Shown in pieces: positions 16,674 to 25,426 of a stretch of 64,000 nt of DNA. The stretch comes from Streptomyces hawaiiensis (GTDB taxonomy: Bacteria > Actinomycetota > Actinomycetes > Streptomycetales > Streptomycetaceae), in the NCBI RefSeq assembly GCF_004803895.1, contig NZ_CP021978.1, positions 1,178,001 to 1,242,000 of the forward strand. Direction: 5' to 3'. Within the stretch, counting starts at the first letter, position 1. Every line of letters starts with the position of its first letter. The notes beneath the pieces are model-generated. The model did not search any database. It was not told the DNA's origin and was given only the letters and a program-made list of their open reading frames with translations. The translations under genes were made by a program, and so were the position numbers.

Positions 16674-17861
16674 TCAGGCCCGCAGCACGCCGAGCCGCCC
16701 TTCCAGCTGGCTGAGCAACTCCCCGAGCAGGGCCGCGAGTTCGCCCTGCTCGGGGCCGTCCAGGCCGGAGAGCACGGCGGTCTCGTACGCGAGCTGGACG
16801 GGCAGGATGCCGTCGACGAGGTCGCGTCCGGCGTCGGTGAGACGGAGGTGGACGACCCTGCGATCACGGGCGTCGCCGCGCCGTTCGACCAGACCGCGCT
16901 CGGTCAGCTGCTTGAGGCGTTTGGTGACGGCGGCCCCCGAGGAGAAGGTCTCCCGGGCCAGCTCCCCGGGCGTCAGCTCGTGCCCGGTACGACGCAACGC
17001 ACCGAGCAGATCGAACTCGGGCCGGGTGAGCCCCGCCCGGCGCAACGGAGCGTCCTCGGCCTGCTGCAGCAGAGCGGCACAGCGGTTGATCCGCCCGATG
17101 ACCTCCATCGGCCCGGTATCGAGCCCGGGATGCACGACCCGCCACTGCCGAACGACGGCGGCGACGGTGTCCCCCCGGCGACCATCGGCCGGTTCGGCAC
17201 CGAGGGGGGCGCTGCCGCCCGGGTCGACTCCGGCCACCGGGTCGGGAGCCGGTTCACCACCGACGGAGGGACTGCCGCCCGAGTCGACTCCGACCGCCGG
17301 GTCGGGAGCGGGGTTTTCCCCTCCGCCCGTTGCTCCGTCACCGGCCGTCCGTCCTTGCACAGGCTCACTCCCGGCCGCCTGGGCGTCGTCGGTGAGCCCC
17401 CCTCCGGACGCGCGCGCCTCCTCAGCCGAACCACCTCCGGACGCCCCCGACACCCCGGCCGCCCGCCCGCCACCCGGGTCGCCTCCGGCCGCCTGAGCAC
17501 CACCGGCGAGACCCTCCCCGGACGCCCGCGCCTTCTCAGCCGAACCCCCTCCGGCCGTGCGGTCGACCCCGGCCGCCCGCACGTCGGCCGAATCGCCCGC
17601 GCCAGCCTGAGCACCACCAGCCACACCCCTTGATGTGCGTGCCCCCTCAGCCGATCCCCCTGCGACCGGCCCCGACACCCCGGCCGCCCGCCCGCCACCC
17701 GGGTCGCCTCCGGCCGCCTGAGCACCACCGGCGGGATCCCCGCCGGCCCTGCCCGCCTCCTCGGCCGATCGTCCCTCCGCCGCCGGATCTGCCTCGGCCC
17801 CCGGCTGCGGGGCCTCGCCCCCGTCGGTCCCCCTGGGCGATGGTCCTTCGGTCGGCGTCAT
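16674..17861 (-). CDS. MarR family regulator with a long repetitive N-terminal extension
   Basis: A 395-residue protein; the C-terminal 160 residues are an ordinary MarR winged helix (GRINRCAALLQQ, LTRPEFDLLGALRR, LARETFSSGAAVTKRLKQLTERGLVERRGDARDRRVVHLRLT). The first 220 residues are low-complexity and Gly/Ala-rich, with four 37-39-residue repeats (GSAEE-AR-SGG-AGGAQAAGGDPGGGRAAGVS-like) and two 20-21-residue PAPDP-VGVD repeats, unlike normal 150-residue MarR proteins. ATG 17861 overlaps the stop of the upstream FUSC exporter gene as ATGA. It is probably the repressor of this operon, acting at the palindrome upstream of the exporter (inference). Confidence 0.85.
   Translation of the reverse strand: MTPTEGPSPRGTDGGEAPQPGAEADPAAEGRSAEEAGRAGGDPAGGAQAAGGDPGGGRAAGVSGPVAGGSAEGARTSRGVAGGAQAGAGDSADVRAAGVDRTAGGGSAEKARASGEGLAGGAQAAGGDPGGGRAAGVSGASGGGSAEEARASGGGLTDDAQAAGSEPVQGRTAGDGATGGGENPAPDPAVGVDSGGSPSVGGEPAPDPVAGVDPGGSAPLGAEPADGRRGDTVAAVVRQWRVVHPGLDTGPMEVIGRINRCAALLQQAEDAPLRRAGLTRPEFDLLGALRRTGHELTPGELARETFSSGAAVTKRLKQLTERGLVERRGDARDRRVVHLRLTDAGRDLVDGILPVQLAYETAVLSGLDGPEQGELAALLGELLSQLEGRLGVLRA
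17196..17771 (-). repeat. In-frame tandem repeats in the MarR gene
   Basis: Encodes residues 31-222 of the MarR protein: four units of 37-39 codons (about 111-117 bases) followed by two units of 20-21 codons. A 64-base stretch at 17445-17508 recurs without change at 17670-17733, 225 bases apart, showing recent unit conversion or duplication. Confidence 0.85.
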
Positions 17862-19534
17862 GGCCGTGCGTCCTCCGTTTCGGTGGCCGGGTCCCGGTCC
17901 GGGAGCAGGCCCTGGCGTCGGGCCGTCGCGGCGAGCGTACGGTGTCCGCACTGTTCGGCGAGCACGACCCGCTCCTGGGGCAGGGCACGCTGCCACCATT
18001 CACCGGCGGCGGCGTCGACCGTGGCGCGCAGGTCGGCCAGGGCGGCGGCGAGGCCCCGGCGGGCGGATTCCAGGGCAACGGTGCCGGGGTCCGGCCCGGC
18101 CAGGAGGCGGGCGGCGTGCTCGCGGGCCCGGTCGGCGGCGGTCAGCGCCCGTTCGACGCGGTCGCCCGCACGCCGGTTGGTGACGGCCACGGCGGCGACG
18201 AACCCGACCAGCGCACCGACGACGGTGTCCACGACCCGCTCCGTCATCAGCTCCCCGGGCTCCTGGTATCCGGCGAACTCCGTGATGAGCAGGGCCATGG
18301 GCGTCACGCAGACGCTGCCGAGCCAGTAGTTCCGGCTGATCAGCACCTCCGCGCCGAAGCTGAACGTGAGGCAGCACAGCACGAGCGCCACGGGGCCCAG
18401 GTGCGCGAGCGGCACGACGGCAAGGAAGACGAGCACGCCGACGACGTTGCCCACCACCCGCTGGACGGCCCGGCTCCAGGTCAGCGCGATGTTCGCCTGG
18501 TAGAGCGAGGCGGCGGTGACCAGCGCCCAGTAGGGCCGGCCGATCCCGAGGGCGAGAGAGGCGTACCCGGCCAGCGCGCAGCCGAGGGCGGTCCGCACCG
18601 CGAGCGGGGTCAGCGGGCCCAGCCGTGCCCAGAGGGGCCGGGCCGCGGCCACGCCGAGCAGTTCGTCGGCGGCCGCGGCCGGAAGTCCGGCCCTTGGGAC
18701 GGGTCCGGTGCCACGCAGCGAGCCCGCCCAGGCACGCAGTCGCCCCGCGTCCGCCTCAGTCGGCGCCGCGAGGGCGACCTCGGCACGGACCACGAGCCGT
18801 TCGAGGGCCCGCCGGGTCCGTGAAGGAGCACGGGTGGACAGCAGCGACTGCCAGGCGGCCTGCACAGCGGTGTAGCCCGCGACGCGGGCCCGGGCGTGGC
18901 CCGCCCCCGTGCCGCCGGTGTCGGCGTACACGGCGGCGGCCTTCAGGGCGGCGGCGGTGGCGCGGCGTTCCGGTCCGTGCGGCCGGACGAGCCCGGGCGC
19001 CATGCAGACCAGCCAGGCCCAGGCACCCGTCGCGGCGGCCAGGGCCAGATGGCCCGGCACCTGCCCGAGGGCCTGCGGCGCGAACAGGGAGGCCGAGCTG
19101 ACGAAGGTGAGGACGACGTTGCCCGGCGGCCCGACCCGGGTGGCGTCGCACAGGACCTTCTGCGCGGCGGCCAGCAGCGCACCGACGGTGACAAGGACGA
19201 CGGCGCTGCCGGTGAGCGAGGCCGCGACCAGGGCCACGCCGAGCCCGCCGAGCATGCCCAGCACCACCCACACCAGGACCCCGGCCCGGGCGGCGTACGG
19301 ACGGTTGTGGGCGTACAGCGCGCACAGGGACCCGGCCATCGCGTACATCACGAGATCGAGCCGCCCGAGCGCCACCAGGGTGAACGCGGGCGGAGCGATC
19401 GCCGCGACCACGCTCAGCGCGGGTTTGAACCAGATCTCCGAGGGCCTTCCGAGGCGCAGCACCCCCGCCAGCGGGAGACGCCGGGCGGACGGGGAGGCGG
19501 GGACGGGGGTGGGGGTGGGGGGCGCACTGCTCAT
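17858..19534 (-). CDS. FUSC family membrane protein (aromatic acid/efflux-type exporter)
   Basis: A 558-residue protein with two sets of about five or six membrane segments (residues about 40-185 and 325-465) separated by a soluble helical domain, the layout of FUSC/aromatic acid exporters. Conserved parts are SLYQANIALTWSRAVQRVVGNVVGVLV and RVVDTVVGALVGFVAAVAV, typical of the second half. It probably exports small organic acids or toxic aromatics. It is first in an operon with a MarR regulator (ATGA overlap). Predicted -35 TTGATG and -10 TGTTAA with an 18-base spacer would place transcription within a few bases of ATG 19534, so the mRNA may be leaderless. Confidence 0.88.
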   Translation of the reverse strand: MSSAPPTPTPVPASPSARRLPLAGVLRLGRPSEIWFKPALSVVAAIAPPAFTLVALGRLDLVMYAMAGSLCALYAHNRPYAARAGVLVWVVLGMLGGLGVALVAASLTGSAVVLVTVGALLAAAQKVLCDATRVGPPGNVVLTFVSSASLFAPQALGQVPGHLALAAATGAWAWLVCMAPGLVRPHGPERRATAAALKAAAVYADTGGTGAGHARARVAGYTAVQAAWQSLLSTRAPSRTRRALERLVVRAEVALAAPTEADAGRLRAWAGSLRGTGPVPRAGLPAAAADELLGVAAARPLWARLGPLTPLAVRTALGCALAGYASLALGIGRPYWALVTAASLYQANIALTWSRAVQRVVGNVVGVLVFLAVVPLAHLGPVALVLCCLTFSFGAEVLISRNYWLGSVCVTPMALLITEFAGYQEPGELMTERVVDTVVGALVGFVAAVAVTNRRAGDRVERALTAADRAREHAARLLAGPDPGTVALESARRGLAAALADLRATVDAAAGEWWQRALPQERVVLAEQCGHRTLAATARRQGLLPDRDPATETEDARP

Positions 19535-19543
19535 GCCGCAAGA

Positions 19544-19573
19544 TTAACAGGTGTTTTACTCGTAAAACATCAA
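19544..19573 (-). promoter_or_regulatory. Promoter and MarR-type operator of the FUSC-marR operon
   Basis: A perfect 18-base palindrome TGTTTTACTCGTAAAACA (19552-19569) lies between a -35-like TTGATG (19573-19568) and a -10-like TGTTAA (19549-19544). AT-rich palindromes with this shape in the promoter core are typical MarR operators, and a marR gene is in the operon. Autoregulation is inferred. Confidence 0.7.
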
Positions 19574-19682
19574 TCCTCACCTGGCGTGCTCCGTCGAATG
19601 CTCCCCGTGTACACCCTTGCGCTCGCGTGCGCACCGCATGGCCCGGGCATCGAATGACCGACCGTCGAACGGGGAGGTGCGC

Positions 19683-20231
19683 GTGCACGGACCGGCTTCG
19701 TCCGGCTGGCTGCTGGTGGCGCTCTGCGCGGTGACCGGCGCCTACTGTCTGGCGCGGATGCGCAGTGGCGCCGAGGAGCAGCGCAGCGCCGCGGGCGGCG
19801 AGGCGCTGATGGGTTTCGGGATGGCCGCGATGGCCGTGCCGGCTGCGGTGTTCACGCCGCCCTCGTGGGCCTGGCCCGTCTACGCGGCGGTGTTCGGGGC
19901 GGCGGGCGTGCACGCGCTGTGGGCGGCGCGGGCCGGCGCGCACCATCTCCACCACCTGGTGGGGGCCGCGGCGATGGTCTACATGTCCGTCGTCATGGCC
20001 GGCTCCCCCGCGCACGCGCACGGCCGGGGCGGATCGGGAGTTCCGCTCCTTACCGGGGCGCTGCTGCTCTACTTCGCCGGGTACGTGCTGCTGACCGGTG
20101 TCCGCCTGGTGCCGGTCGCCGCCGTGGCCGGGGGCGGCGGCCCCGCCGGGTGGGGTGACCGGCCGGAACTGGCACGGGCCTGCCGGCTGTCCATGGGGAT
20201 CGCGATGGTGGCGATGCTGCTGACGCTGTGA
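19683..20231 (+). CDS. DUF5134 membrane protein
   Basis: A 182-residue membrane protein with about five hydrophobic segments. MHGPASSGWLLVALCAVTGAYCLARM is the family N-terminus, followed by HALWAARAGAHHLHHLVGAAAMVYMSV with clustered histidines inside a membrane segment, and MAGSPAHAHG in a loop. Function unknown; the histidine-rich loops suggest metal or haem contact, only as inference. GTG 19683 sits five bases after GGGGAGG and is preferred to GTG 19677, which overlaps that site. Confidence 0.82.
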   Translation: MHGPASSGWLLVALCAVTGAYCLARMRSGAEEQRSAAGGEALMGFGMAAMAVPAAVFTPPSWAWPVYAAVFGAAGVHALWAARAGAHHLHHLVGAAAMVYMSVVMAGSPAHAHGRGGSGVPLLTGALLLYFAGYVLLTGVRLVPVAAVAGGGGPAGWGDRPELARACRLSMGIAMVAMLLTL

Positions 20232-20329
20232 GGGGCACCGGCCCGGCCCGCCCAACGGATCCGTTGCCTGCGTCACTTTGACGGCACAGGTCGTACCCGT
20301 GAGCGTGGCCGCGCTCATAGGCTGCCCTC

Positions 20330-21265
20330 ATGATGCTCACCGCCGCGCTGTTGCTGCTCGGCGCCCTGACCGCCGTGGCCGCCCCCCGGCTGCTCGCCCG
20401 GGCGGACTGGCCGGACCGGGAGCCGGTGGTGGCGCTGTGGGTGTGGCAGTGCGTGGTGGCGGCCGTGCTCGTGTGCTGCGCGCTGTCGATGACGCTCAGC
20501 GCGGCGGCGGCCTGGCACGCGGTCGGGGGGCACGTCTTCGCGACGGCGCCGACCGGGGTCGTCGAGGCCTACGCCCTGGGTACGGCGGGCCCCTGGGCGG
20601 CGACCACCGCGGTCACGCTGGCCTGCGGCGGGCTGTGGAGCGGGGCCATGCTGGCCCGCGAGATCGGCCGGGCCCGCGCCCGGCGCCGACGGCGGCGCGC
20701 CGATCTGCTGGTCCGGGCGCCGCTGCTGCCGGGCGAGGTGACCGTCTCGGGCCGGCTCGTCGTCCTGGAGAGCGAGCAGCCCGACGCCTGGTGGCAGCCC
20801 GGCACTCCCCCGCAACTGGTGGTGACCACGGCCGCGTTGCGCCGGCTGAAGGGCCGGCAGCTGGACGCCGTGCTCGCCCACGAGCAGGGCCACGCCCGGG
20901 CCCGGCACGACTGGCTGCTGAACTGCTCCTCCGCCCTGGCAGGCGGCTTTCCGCAGGTCCCGGTGTTCGCGGCGTTCCGCGACGAGATGCACCGCCTGGT
21001 CGAACTCGCCGCCGACGACACCGCGTCGCGCCGCTTCGGCCGTCTGACCACGGCCTTGGCCCTGGTCGAACTGAACGAACACCGGGGCGTGTTCGGCCCC
21101 TGTCCGACGCCGCAGGCCCATGTCCCGGCGCGGGTGCACCGGTTGCTCACTCCCCCGGACCGGCTGTCCCCGTCGCGGCGCCTGAGGCTGACGGCGGCGG
21201 CCGCGCTGGTGCCGGTGGTGCCGGTGCTGGTGGCGTTCGTACCGGGGCTGCGGGCCCTCGGGTAG
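20330..21265 (+). CDS. M56 family membrane metallopeptidase (BlaR1-like)
   Basis: A 311-residue membrane peptidase with N-terminal segments at about 3-19, 34-58 and 80-104, a cytosolic loop carrying the zinc motif HEQGH (184-188) with the downstream glutamate in RLVELAADDTASRR, and a C-terminal membrane segment (about 287-306). This is the core of BlaR1/MecR1-type proteins without a penicillin-binding sensor. Many streptomycete copies sit beside a BlaI-type repressor gene, but no blaI is adjacent here. ATG 20330; a 14-base perfect palindrome (CAACGGATCCGTTG, 20253-20266) lies upstream. Confidence 0.87.
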   Translation: MMLTAALLLLGALTAVAAPRLLARADWPDREPVVALWVWQCVVAAVLVCCALSMTLSAAAAWHAVGGHVFATAPTGVVEAYALGTAGPWAATTAVTLACGGLWSGAMLAREIGRARARRRRRRADLLVRAPLLPGEVTVSGRLVVLESEQPDAWWQPGTPPQLVVTTAALRRLKGRQLDAVLAHEQGHARARHDWLLNCSSALAGGFPQVPVFAAFRDEMHRLVELAADDTASRRFGRLTTALALVELNEHRGVFGPCPTPQAHVPARVHRLLTPPDRLSPSRRLRLTAAAALVPVVPVLVAFVPGLRALG

Positions 21266-21381
21266 CCGGGGCGTTTGGGCACGCTGCGGCGGACCCGGCA
21301 TGGCCGGAGCATGTCGCCCCGGTGACGGAAGATCGCCCCCCGTACTGGATCCGGACCCCCCGGTTCGGCGAGGATCGCAGT

Positions 21382-22050
21382 ATGCACACCTCGTCCGTCG
21401 ATTCCCCGCCCCGTCCGGAGCACCGCACCACCGCCGGTCTCGCCGGTGTCCTGGCCCTGTGCTCGGCTCTGCTGCTGACCCTCGTCGCGGCGAGATGGAG
21501 CCCGCTGGTCACCGCGGACGGGGACATCGCCGCCACCACCCACCGCTGGGCGGTCGACGAGAGCGGCGTCACCCAGGCCTGCCGCATCCTGACCGACTGG
21601 GTGTGGGATCCGTGGACGATGCGTCTGCTGTGCGCGGCCGTCGTCGTGGCGCTGGTGATGCGGTTCGCGGCGCGCTGGACGGCGCTGTGGCTGGCGCTGG
21701 CCGTGGCACTGGGCACGCTGGTGCAGCAGGGCATCAAGGCCGCGGTGGACCGCCCCCGCCCCGTGTGGCCCGACCCGGTCGACTCGGCCCACTACTCGGC
21801 GTTCCCGTCGGGCCACGCCATGACCGCCACGGTGGTGTGCGGCCTGCTGCTGTGGCTCCTGCACCGGCACGGCGTCAGCCGGGCCGTGTGGCGTACGGCC
21901 CTGACCGTGGCCGTCGTCTCCGTGGCCGGGGTCGGGCTGACGCGGATCTGGCTCGGCGTGCACTGGCCGTCGGACGTGGTGGGCGGCTGGCTGCTGGGCA
22001 CGACGGTGGTGACCCTGGCGGTGTGGGTGCACCGGCGATGGCAGCCCTGA
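21382..22050 (+). CDS. PAP2 superfamily phosphatase
   Basis: A 222-residue integral membrane phosphatase with about six membrane segments. The PAP2 signature is complete: KAAVDRPRP, SAFPSGHAMTA and TRIWLGVHWPSDVVGG. It should dephosphorylate a lipid phosphate such as phosphatidic acid or undecaprenyl pyrophosphate. ATG 21382 starts the conserved part; the frame is open far upstream, but that region is the antisense or shifted shadow of the M56 gene. Confidence 0.92.
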   Translation: MHTSSVDSPPRPEHRTTAGLAGVLALCSALLLTLVAARWSPLVTADGDIAATTHRWAVDESGVTQACRILTDWVWDPWTMRLLCAAVVVALVMRFAARWTALWLALAVALGTLVQQGIKAAVDRPRPVWPDPVDSAHYSAFPSGHAMTATVVCGLLLWLLHRHGVSRAVWRTALTVAVVSVAGVGLTRIWLGVHWPSDVVGGWLLGTTVVTLAVWVHRRWQP

Positions 22051-22171
22051 ACTCACGGGCACCGCAAGCCCGGTGATCTTCCTCCGCGGCACGGGCGGCC
22101 GGGATCGCCGCCCGGCCGTACAGCCGGCAGCGGGGCGACGCGGTGCCGGGGCGGCCTCGTAGGATCTCCCC

Positions 22172-22861
22172 ATGACGGCCGTGCTGTTCGACTTCTCCGG
22201 GACCCTTTTCCGTGTCGAGTCCACCGACTCCTGGCTGCGTGGCGTCCTGGCCGGGACCGATGTCCGGCTCACCGAGGCGGAGTTGACCGCCGCGGTGCGC
22301 GCGCTGGAGGCGGTCGGGGCGCTGCCGGGCGGTGGTGATCCGGCGCGGGTACCCGAGGACCTGGCCGACACCTGGCTCGTCCGGGACCAGAGCGCCGCCC
22401 TGCACCGGGCCGCCTACACCGGCCTCGCCCGGCAGGTCCCGCTTCCCGACCCGGGGCTGCACGACGCGCTCTACGACCGGCACATGACCCCGGCCGCCTG
22501 GGCTCCGTACCCGGACGCCGTCGAGGTGCTGCGCGCGTTGCGGGAGCGGGGCATTCCCGTCGGGGTGGTCAGCAACATCGGCTGGGACCTGCGCCCGGTC
22601 TTCCGCACGCACGGTCTCGACCAGTACGTCGACACGTACGTCCTGTCGTTCGAGCACGGCATCCAGAAACCCGACCCGCGGCTGTTCGCCACCGCCTGCG
22701 AGGCGCTCGGCGCCGATCCGCGCAGGACCCTCATGGTCGGCGACGACAGGCGGGCAGACGGCGGCGCCGGCGCTCTGGGATGCGAGGTGCACTTCGTGGA
22801 CCATCTGCCGGCGGCCGACCGGCCGGACGGGCTGCGGCCGGTCCTGGATCTGGTGAGCTGA
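22172..22861 (+). CDS. HAD superfamily hydrolase
   Basis: A 229-residue haloacid dehalogenase-like phosphatase. Motif I is VLFDFSGTLF (nucleophile D7; the usual second Asp is replaced by Ser), motif II is VGVVSNIGWD, motif III lysine is in HGIQKPDPRLF, and motif IV is TLMVGDDRRADGGAG. The D-x-S version of motif I lacks the common acid/base Asp, so the activity could be altered; substrate unknown. ATG 22172. Confidence 0.88.
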   Translation: MTAVLFDFSGTLFRVESTDSWLRGVLAGTDVRLTEAELTAAVRALEAVGALPGGGDPARVPEDLADTWLVRDQSAALHRAAYTGLARQVPLPDPGLHDALYDRHMTPAAWAPYPDAVEVLRALRERGIPVGVVSNIGWDLRPVFRTHGLDQYVDTYVLSFEHGIQKPDPRLFATACEALGADPRRTLMVGDDRRADGGAGALGCEVHFVDHLPAADRPDGLRPVLDLVS

Positions 22862-23020
22862 GCCGGCACACGGTCCTTGTGGAGGACGGCCCGACGTATC
22901 AAGTAGCCCCAGGCCACCTTTCGAGCCGTCCGCTCGCCCGCCTCGGACGATCCCCCGCGTCGCCCGAGGCAGACGGCATCACCGGACCAGACCTGACAGG
23001 CCTTGGCCGGACGCTCTGAG

Positions 23021-23044
23021 TATAGTTGGCTGGCAGCCAGTCAA
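23021..23044. promoter_or_regulatory. TetR operator overlapping a -10 element
   Basis: The sequence TTGGCTGGCAGCCAGTCAA (23026-23044) is an inverted repeat with 8 of 9 matching pairs. It directly follows and touches a -10-like TATAGT (23021-23026), 16 bases before the tetR start. Autorepression is inferred. Confidence 0.6.
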
Positions 23045-23059
23045 CACAGGAGTTACAGC

Positions 23060-23746
23060 ATGTCTCCGCGGAGCGCCTCGGTCAATGAAGAGTTGCGGCG
23101 GCGCTCCCGGGAGCGGCTCCTGCAGGCCGCGGTCGAGCTGGTGGGCGAGCGCGGCTACGACGCGACCACCCTCGGCGACATCGCGGACCGAGCTGGTTCG
23201 GCCCGCGGTCTGGTGTCGTACTACTTCCCCGGCAAGCGCCAGCTGGTGCAGTCCGCCGTGCACCGGCTGATGCACCGCACGCTGGAGGAGGCACTGGAGC
23301 GCGAGCCGCGCACCGAGAACGGCCGGGAGCGGATGGCCCGGGCCATCGACGCGATCCTGGGCCTGGCCAGGGACCGGCCCGTGCTGATGCGCCAGCACAT
23401 GGCGGGGATCCTGCAGGCCGAGGGCTTCATGCAGTGCCCGGAGCAGCGGCGGCTGGCCGAGCTGCTGCGGGACACCATGTCCCGGCACGGCTCGCGGGAC
23501 GTCGACAGCGACTACCCGATGATGCGCGCCCTGCTGATGGGCGCCGTGTACGCGGCCCTGGTGCCCGGCGTACCGATGCCGGTGCCGGTGCTGCGGGCCG
23601 AGCTGTTCAAGCGTTACCGGCTCGACTGGGAGTCGGGTGTCCCGCCGGAGACCGGGGTCTCCGGCGGGAGGGGCGACAGCGATCTGTCGCGGTTCTTCGC
23701 TACCGGGGCCGCACCGGAGTGCGGTCCGCCGGATCAGTCGAAGTAG
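23060..23746 (+). CDS. TetR family transcriptional regulator
   Basis: A 228-residue TetR-type repressor. The DNA-binding domain is RERLLQAAVELVGERGYDATTLGDIADRAGSARGLVSYYFPGKRQLVQSAVH. The C-terminal ligand domain is all-helical; the ligand is unknown. ATG 23060 follows AGGAG. A near-perfect operator lies in its own promoter. The stop overlaps by 13 bases the end of the convergent LVIVD-repeat gene. No obvious target gene is divergent to it, so it may act only on itself or at distant sites. Confidence 0.92.
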   Translation: MSPRSASVNEELRRRSRERLLQAAVELVGERGYDATTLGDIADRAGSARGLVSYYFPGKRQLVQSAVHRLMHRTLEEALEREPRTENGRERMARAIDAILGLARDRPVLMRQHMAGILQAEGFMQCPEQRRLAELLRDTMSRHGSRDVDSDYPMMRALLMGAVYAALVPGVPMPVPVLRAELFKRYRLDWESGVPPETGVSGGRGDSDLSRFFATGAAPECGPPDQSK

Positions 23747-25236
23747 TCCGGCTGCGTCTGCACGTTGAGCTCACGCTGGTGGACCCGGCGGGCCGGGTCC
23801 GTGCGCCGGTCGTCGATCTTCAGGACGTCGAAGCCCCGGGCGTACTCGTTCGAGTAGATGTAGCCGTTGTAGTAGTACGCCGACCACGAACCGCCCGACT
23901 TGATCGTGTCGGTGGTCAGCGGGCCGCGGTCGAAGTAGGCGATCTCCTTCGGTTTGGCCGAGTCGGTGAAGTCCCAGACGGAGACGCCGCCCTGATACCA
24001 GGCCTGGACCATGATGTCCTTGCCCTTGACCGGGATCAGCGAGCCGTTGTGGGCGACGCAGTTCTCGGTGTCCGCCTGGTGGCGGGGGATCTTGAAGTAG
24101 CTGCGGAAGACGAGCTTGCGCTTGTCGCCCTTGCCGACGATGTCGTAGATGCCGTCGGCACCACGGTCCGGGCCGGTCTCGGCGTTGCAGGTGGCCGCGC
24201 CGCCGCCGCCCAACTCGTCGGTGTAGACGACCTTGTTCGCCTTCTGGTTGAAGGTCGCCGAGTGCCAGAACGCGAAGTTGACGTTGTCCTGCACGCGGTC
24301 GATGACCTTCGGGCGTTCCGGGTCCTTGATGGAGAACAGGATGCCGTCGCCCATGCAGGCGCCCGCGGCCAGGTCCTTCGACGGCAGCACGGTGATGTCG
24401 TGGCAGCCGGTGGTCTTGGAGACGCCCGGGTTGGTGGGTCCGCCCGGGTTGCCGCCGCCGTCCGGCCCCTCACCGGGGAACAGCACGGGGAAGCCCACGA
24501 CCTTCGCCCTCTCGGGCGCGCCGCGCGGCACCTTGATGACGGAGATGCCGTCGTGCGGCGGCCGGCAGTCGGGGTAGGCGGCGTTCGGCGAGTACGAGGA
24601 GACGTACACGTACACGTTGCGGCGCTCGGGCACCAGCGTGTGGGTGTGCGAGCCGCAGGCGGTCTCGACGGCGGCGACGTACCTCGGGTTGCGCTTGTCG
24701 CTGATGTCGAAGACCTTCATGCCCTCCCACGAGGACTTCTCGGTCGCCGGCTGGGTGGTGCTGGAGCAACTGCTGTCGCTGCGCGAGGAGTCGGTGGACA
24801 GGAACAGCAGGTTGCCGGAGACGGAGATGTCGTTCTGCGAGCCGGGGCACAGCACCTGGGCGACGGTCTTCGGCACCTTGGGGTTGCTGATGTCGAAGAT
24901 GCGGAAACCGTCGTAGTTGCCCGCGAACGCGTACCTGCCCTGGAAGGCGAGGTCCGAGTTCGTGCCCTGCAGCACGTCCTTGGGGACGTGGGCCAGGTGC
25001 TTGATGTTGTCGGAGTGGACGATCTCGTCCTGGCCGGGTATCTCGCCGCTCTGGATGGCCTCGCGGACCTCGGCCTGGGCGCTCTTGGAGACCTTCTTCG
25101 GCGCGGGCGGCGCATCCCCCGGGTCGGGGGTGGCCCCTGCCGGTGCCGCTGTGAGGAGCGCGGCCAGCAGCCCACCGGCGGCAGCCACAACTCCCAAGCG
25201 TCTGCGGCGTGTTCTGCGGTCGTTCAACAGGATCAC
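23734..25236 (-). CDS. Secreted LVIVD-repeat (beta-propeller) protein
   Basis: A 500-residue exported protein. The signal peptide is RRRRLGVVAAAGGLLAALLTAAPAGATP. The mature part has repeated LVIVD-type blades such as GFRIFDISNPKVPK, GMKVFDISDKRNPRYVAAVE, SIKDPERPKVIDRV and GVSVWDFTDSAKPKEIAYFDRG, which build a surface beta-propeller. Function is unknown. Conserved histidines in ACGSHTHTL, TGCHDITV and NFAFWHSATFN suggest metal binding (inference). GTG 25236 follows GGGAGG. It is divergent from a DUF305 lipoprotein gene; the pair may serve a shared extracellular metal or redox role. Confidence 0.87.
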   Translation of the reverse strand: MILLNDRRTRRRRLGVVAAAGGLLAALLTAAPAGATPDPGDAPPAPKKVSKSAQAEVREAIQSGEIPGQDEIVHSDNIKHLAHVPKDVLQGTNSDLAFQGRYAFAGNYDGFRIFDISNPKVPKTVAQVLCPGSQNDISVSGNLLFLSTDSSRSDSSCSSTTQPATEKSSWEGMKVFDISDKRNPRYVAAVETACGSHTHTLVPERRNVYVYVSSYSPNAAYPDCRPPHDGISVIKVPRGAPERAKVVGFPVLFPGEGPDGGGNPGGPTNPGVSKTTGCHDITVLPSKDLAAGACMGDGILFSIKDPERPKVIDRVQDNVNFAFWHSATFNQKANKVVYTDELGGGGAATCNAETGPDRGADGIYDIVGKGDKRKLVFRSYFKIPRHQADTENCVAHNGSLIPVKGKDIMVQAWYQGGVSVWDFTDSAKPKEIAYFDRGPLTTDTIKSGGSWSAYYYNGYIYSNEYARGFDVLKIDDRRTDPARRVHQRELNVQTQPDYFD

Positions 25237-25426
25237 TGTTTTCCTCCCTGGTTCCGTTCACTGCGGAACGGTTCACGCACCACGCAGTATCGTCTTCGCC
25301 ATGCTCATACCAACAGAGGGCAACAGAATCGCAATGAAGTTTTCCGATCAATGACCCGCGGAAGCGTGCCAGTACGTCGTCCACAACACGAGGTGTGTTC
25401 CAACCCACCTGCCACAGGAGGTCGTT

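Noticed and set aside
17445..17733. 64-base identical direct repeats considered as CRISPR or recombination sites
   Set aside because: They are in-frame parts of the repetitive MarR extension, with no regular short spacers or cas genes.
20253..20266. Palindrome CAACGGATCCGTTG before the M56 gene as a BlaI operator
   Set aside because: It does not have the TACA/TGTA half-sites typical of BlaI and no blaI gene is adjacent; kept only as a note.
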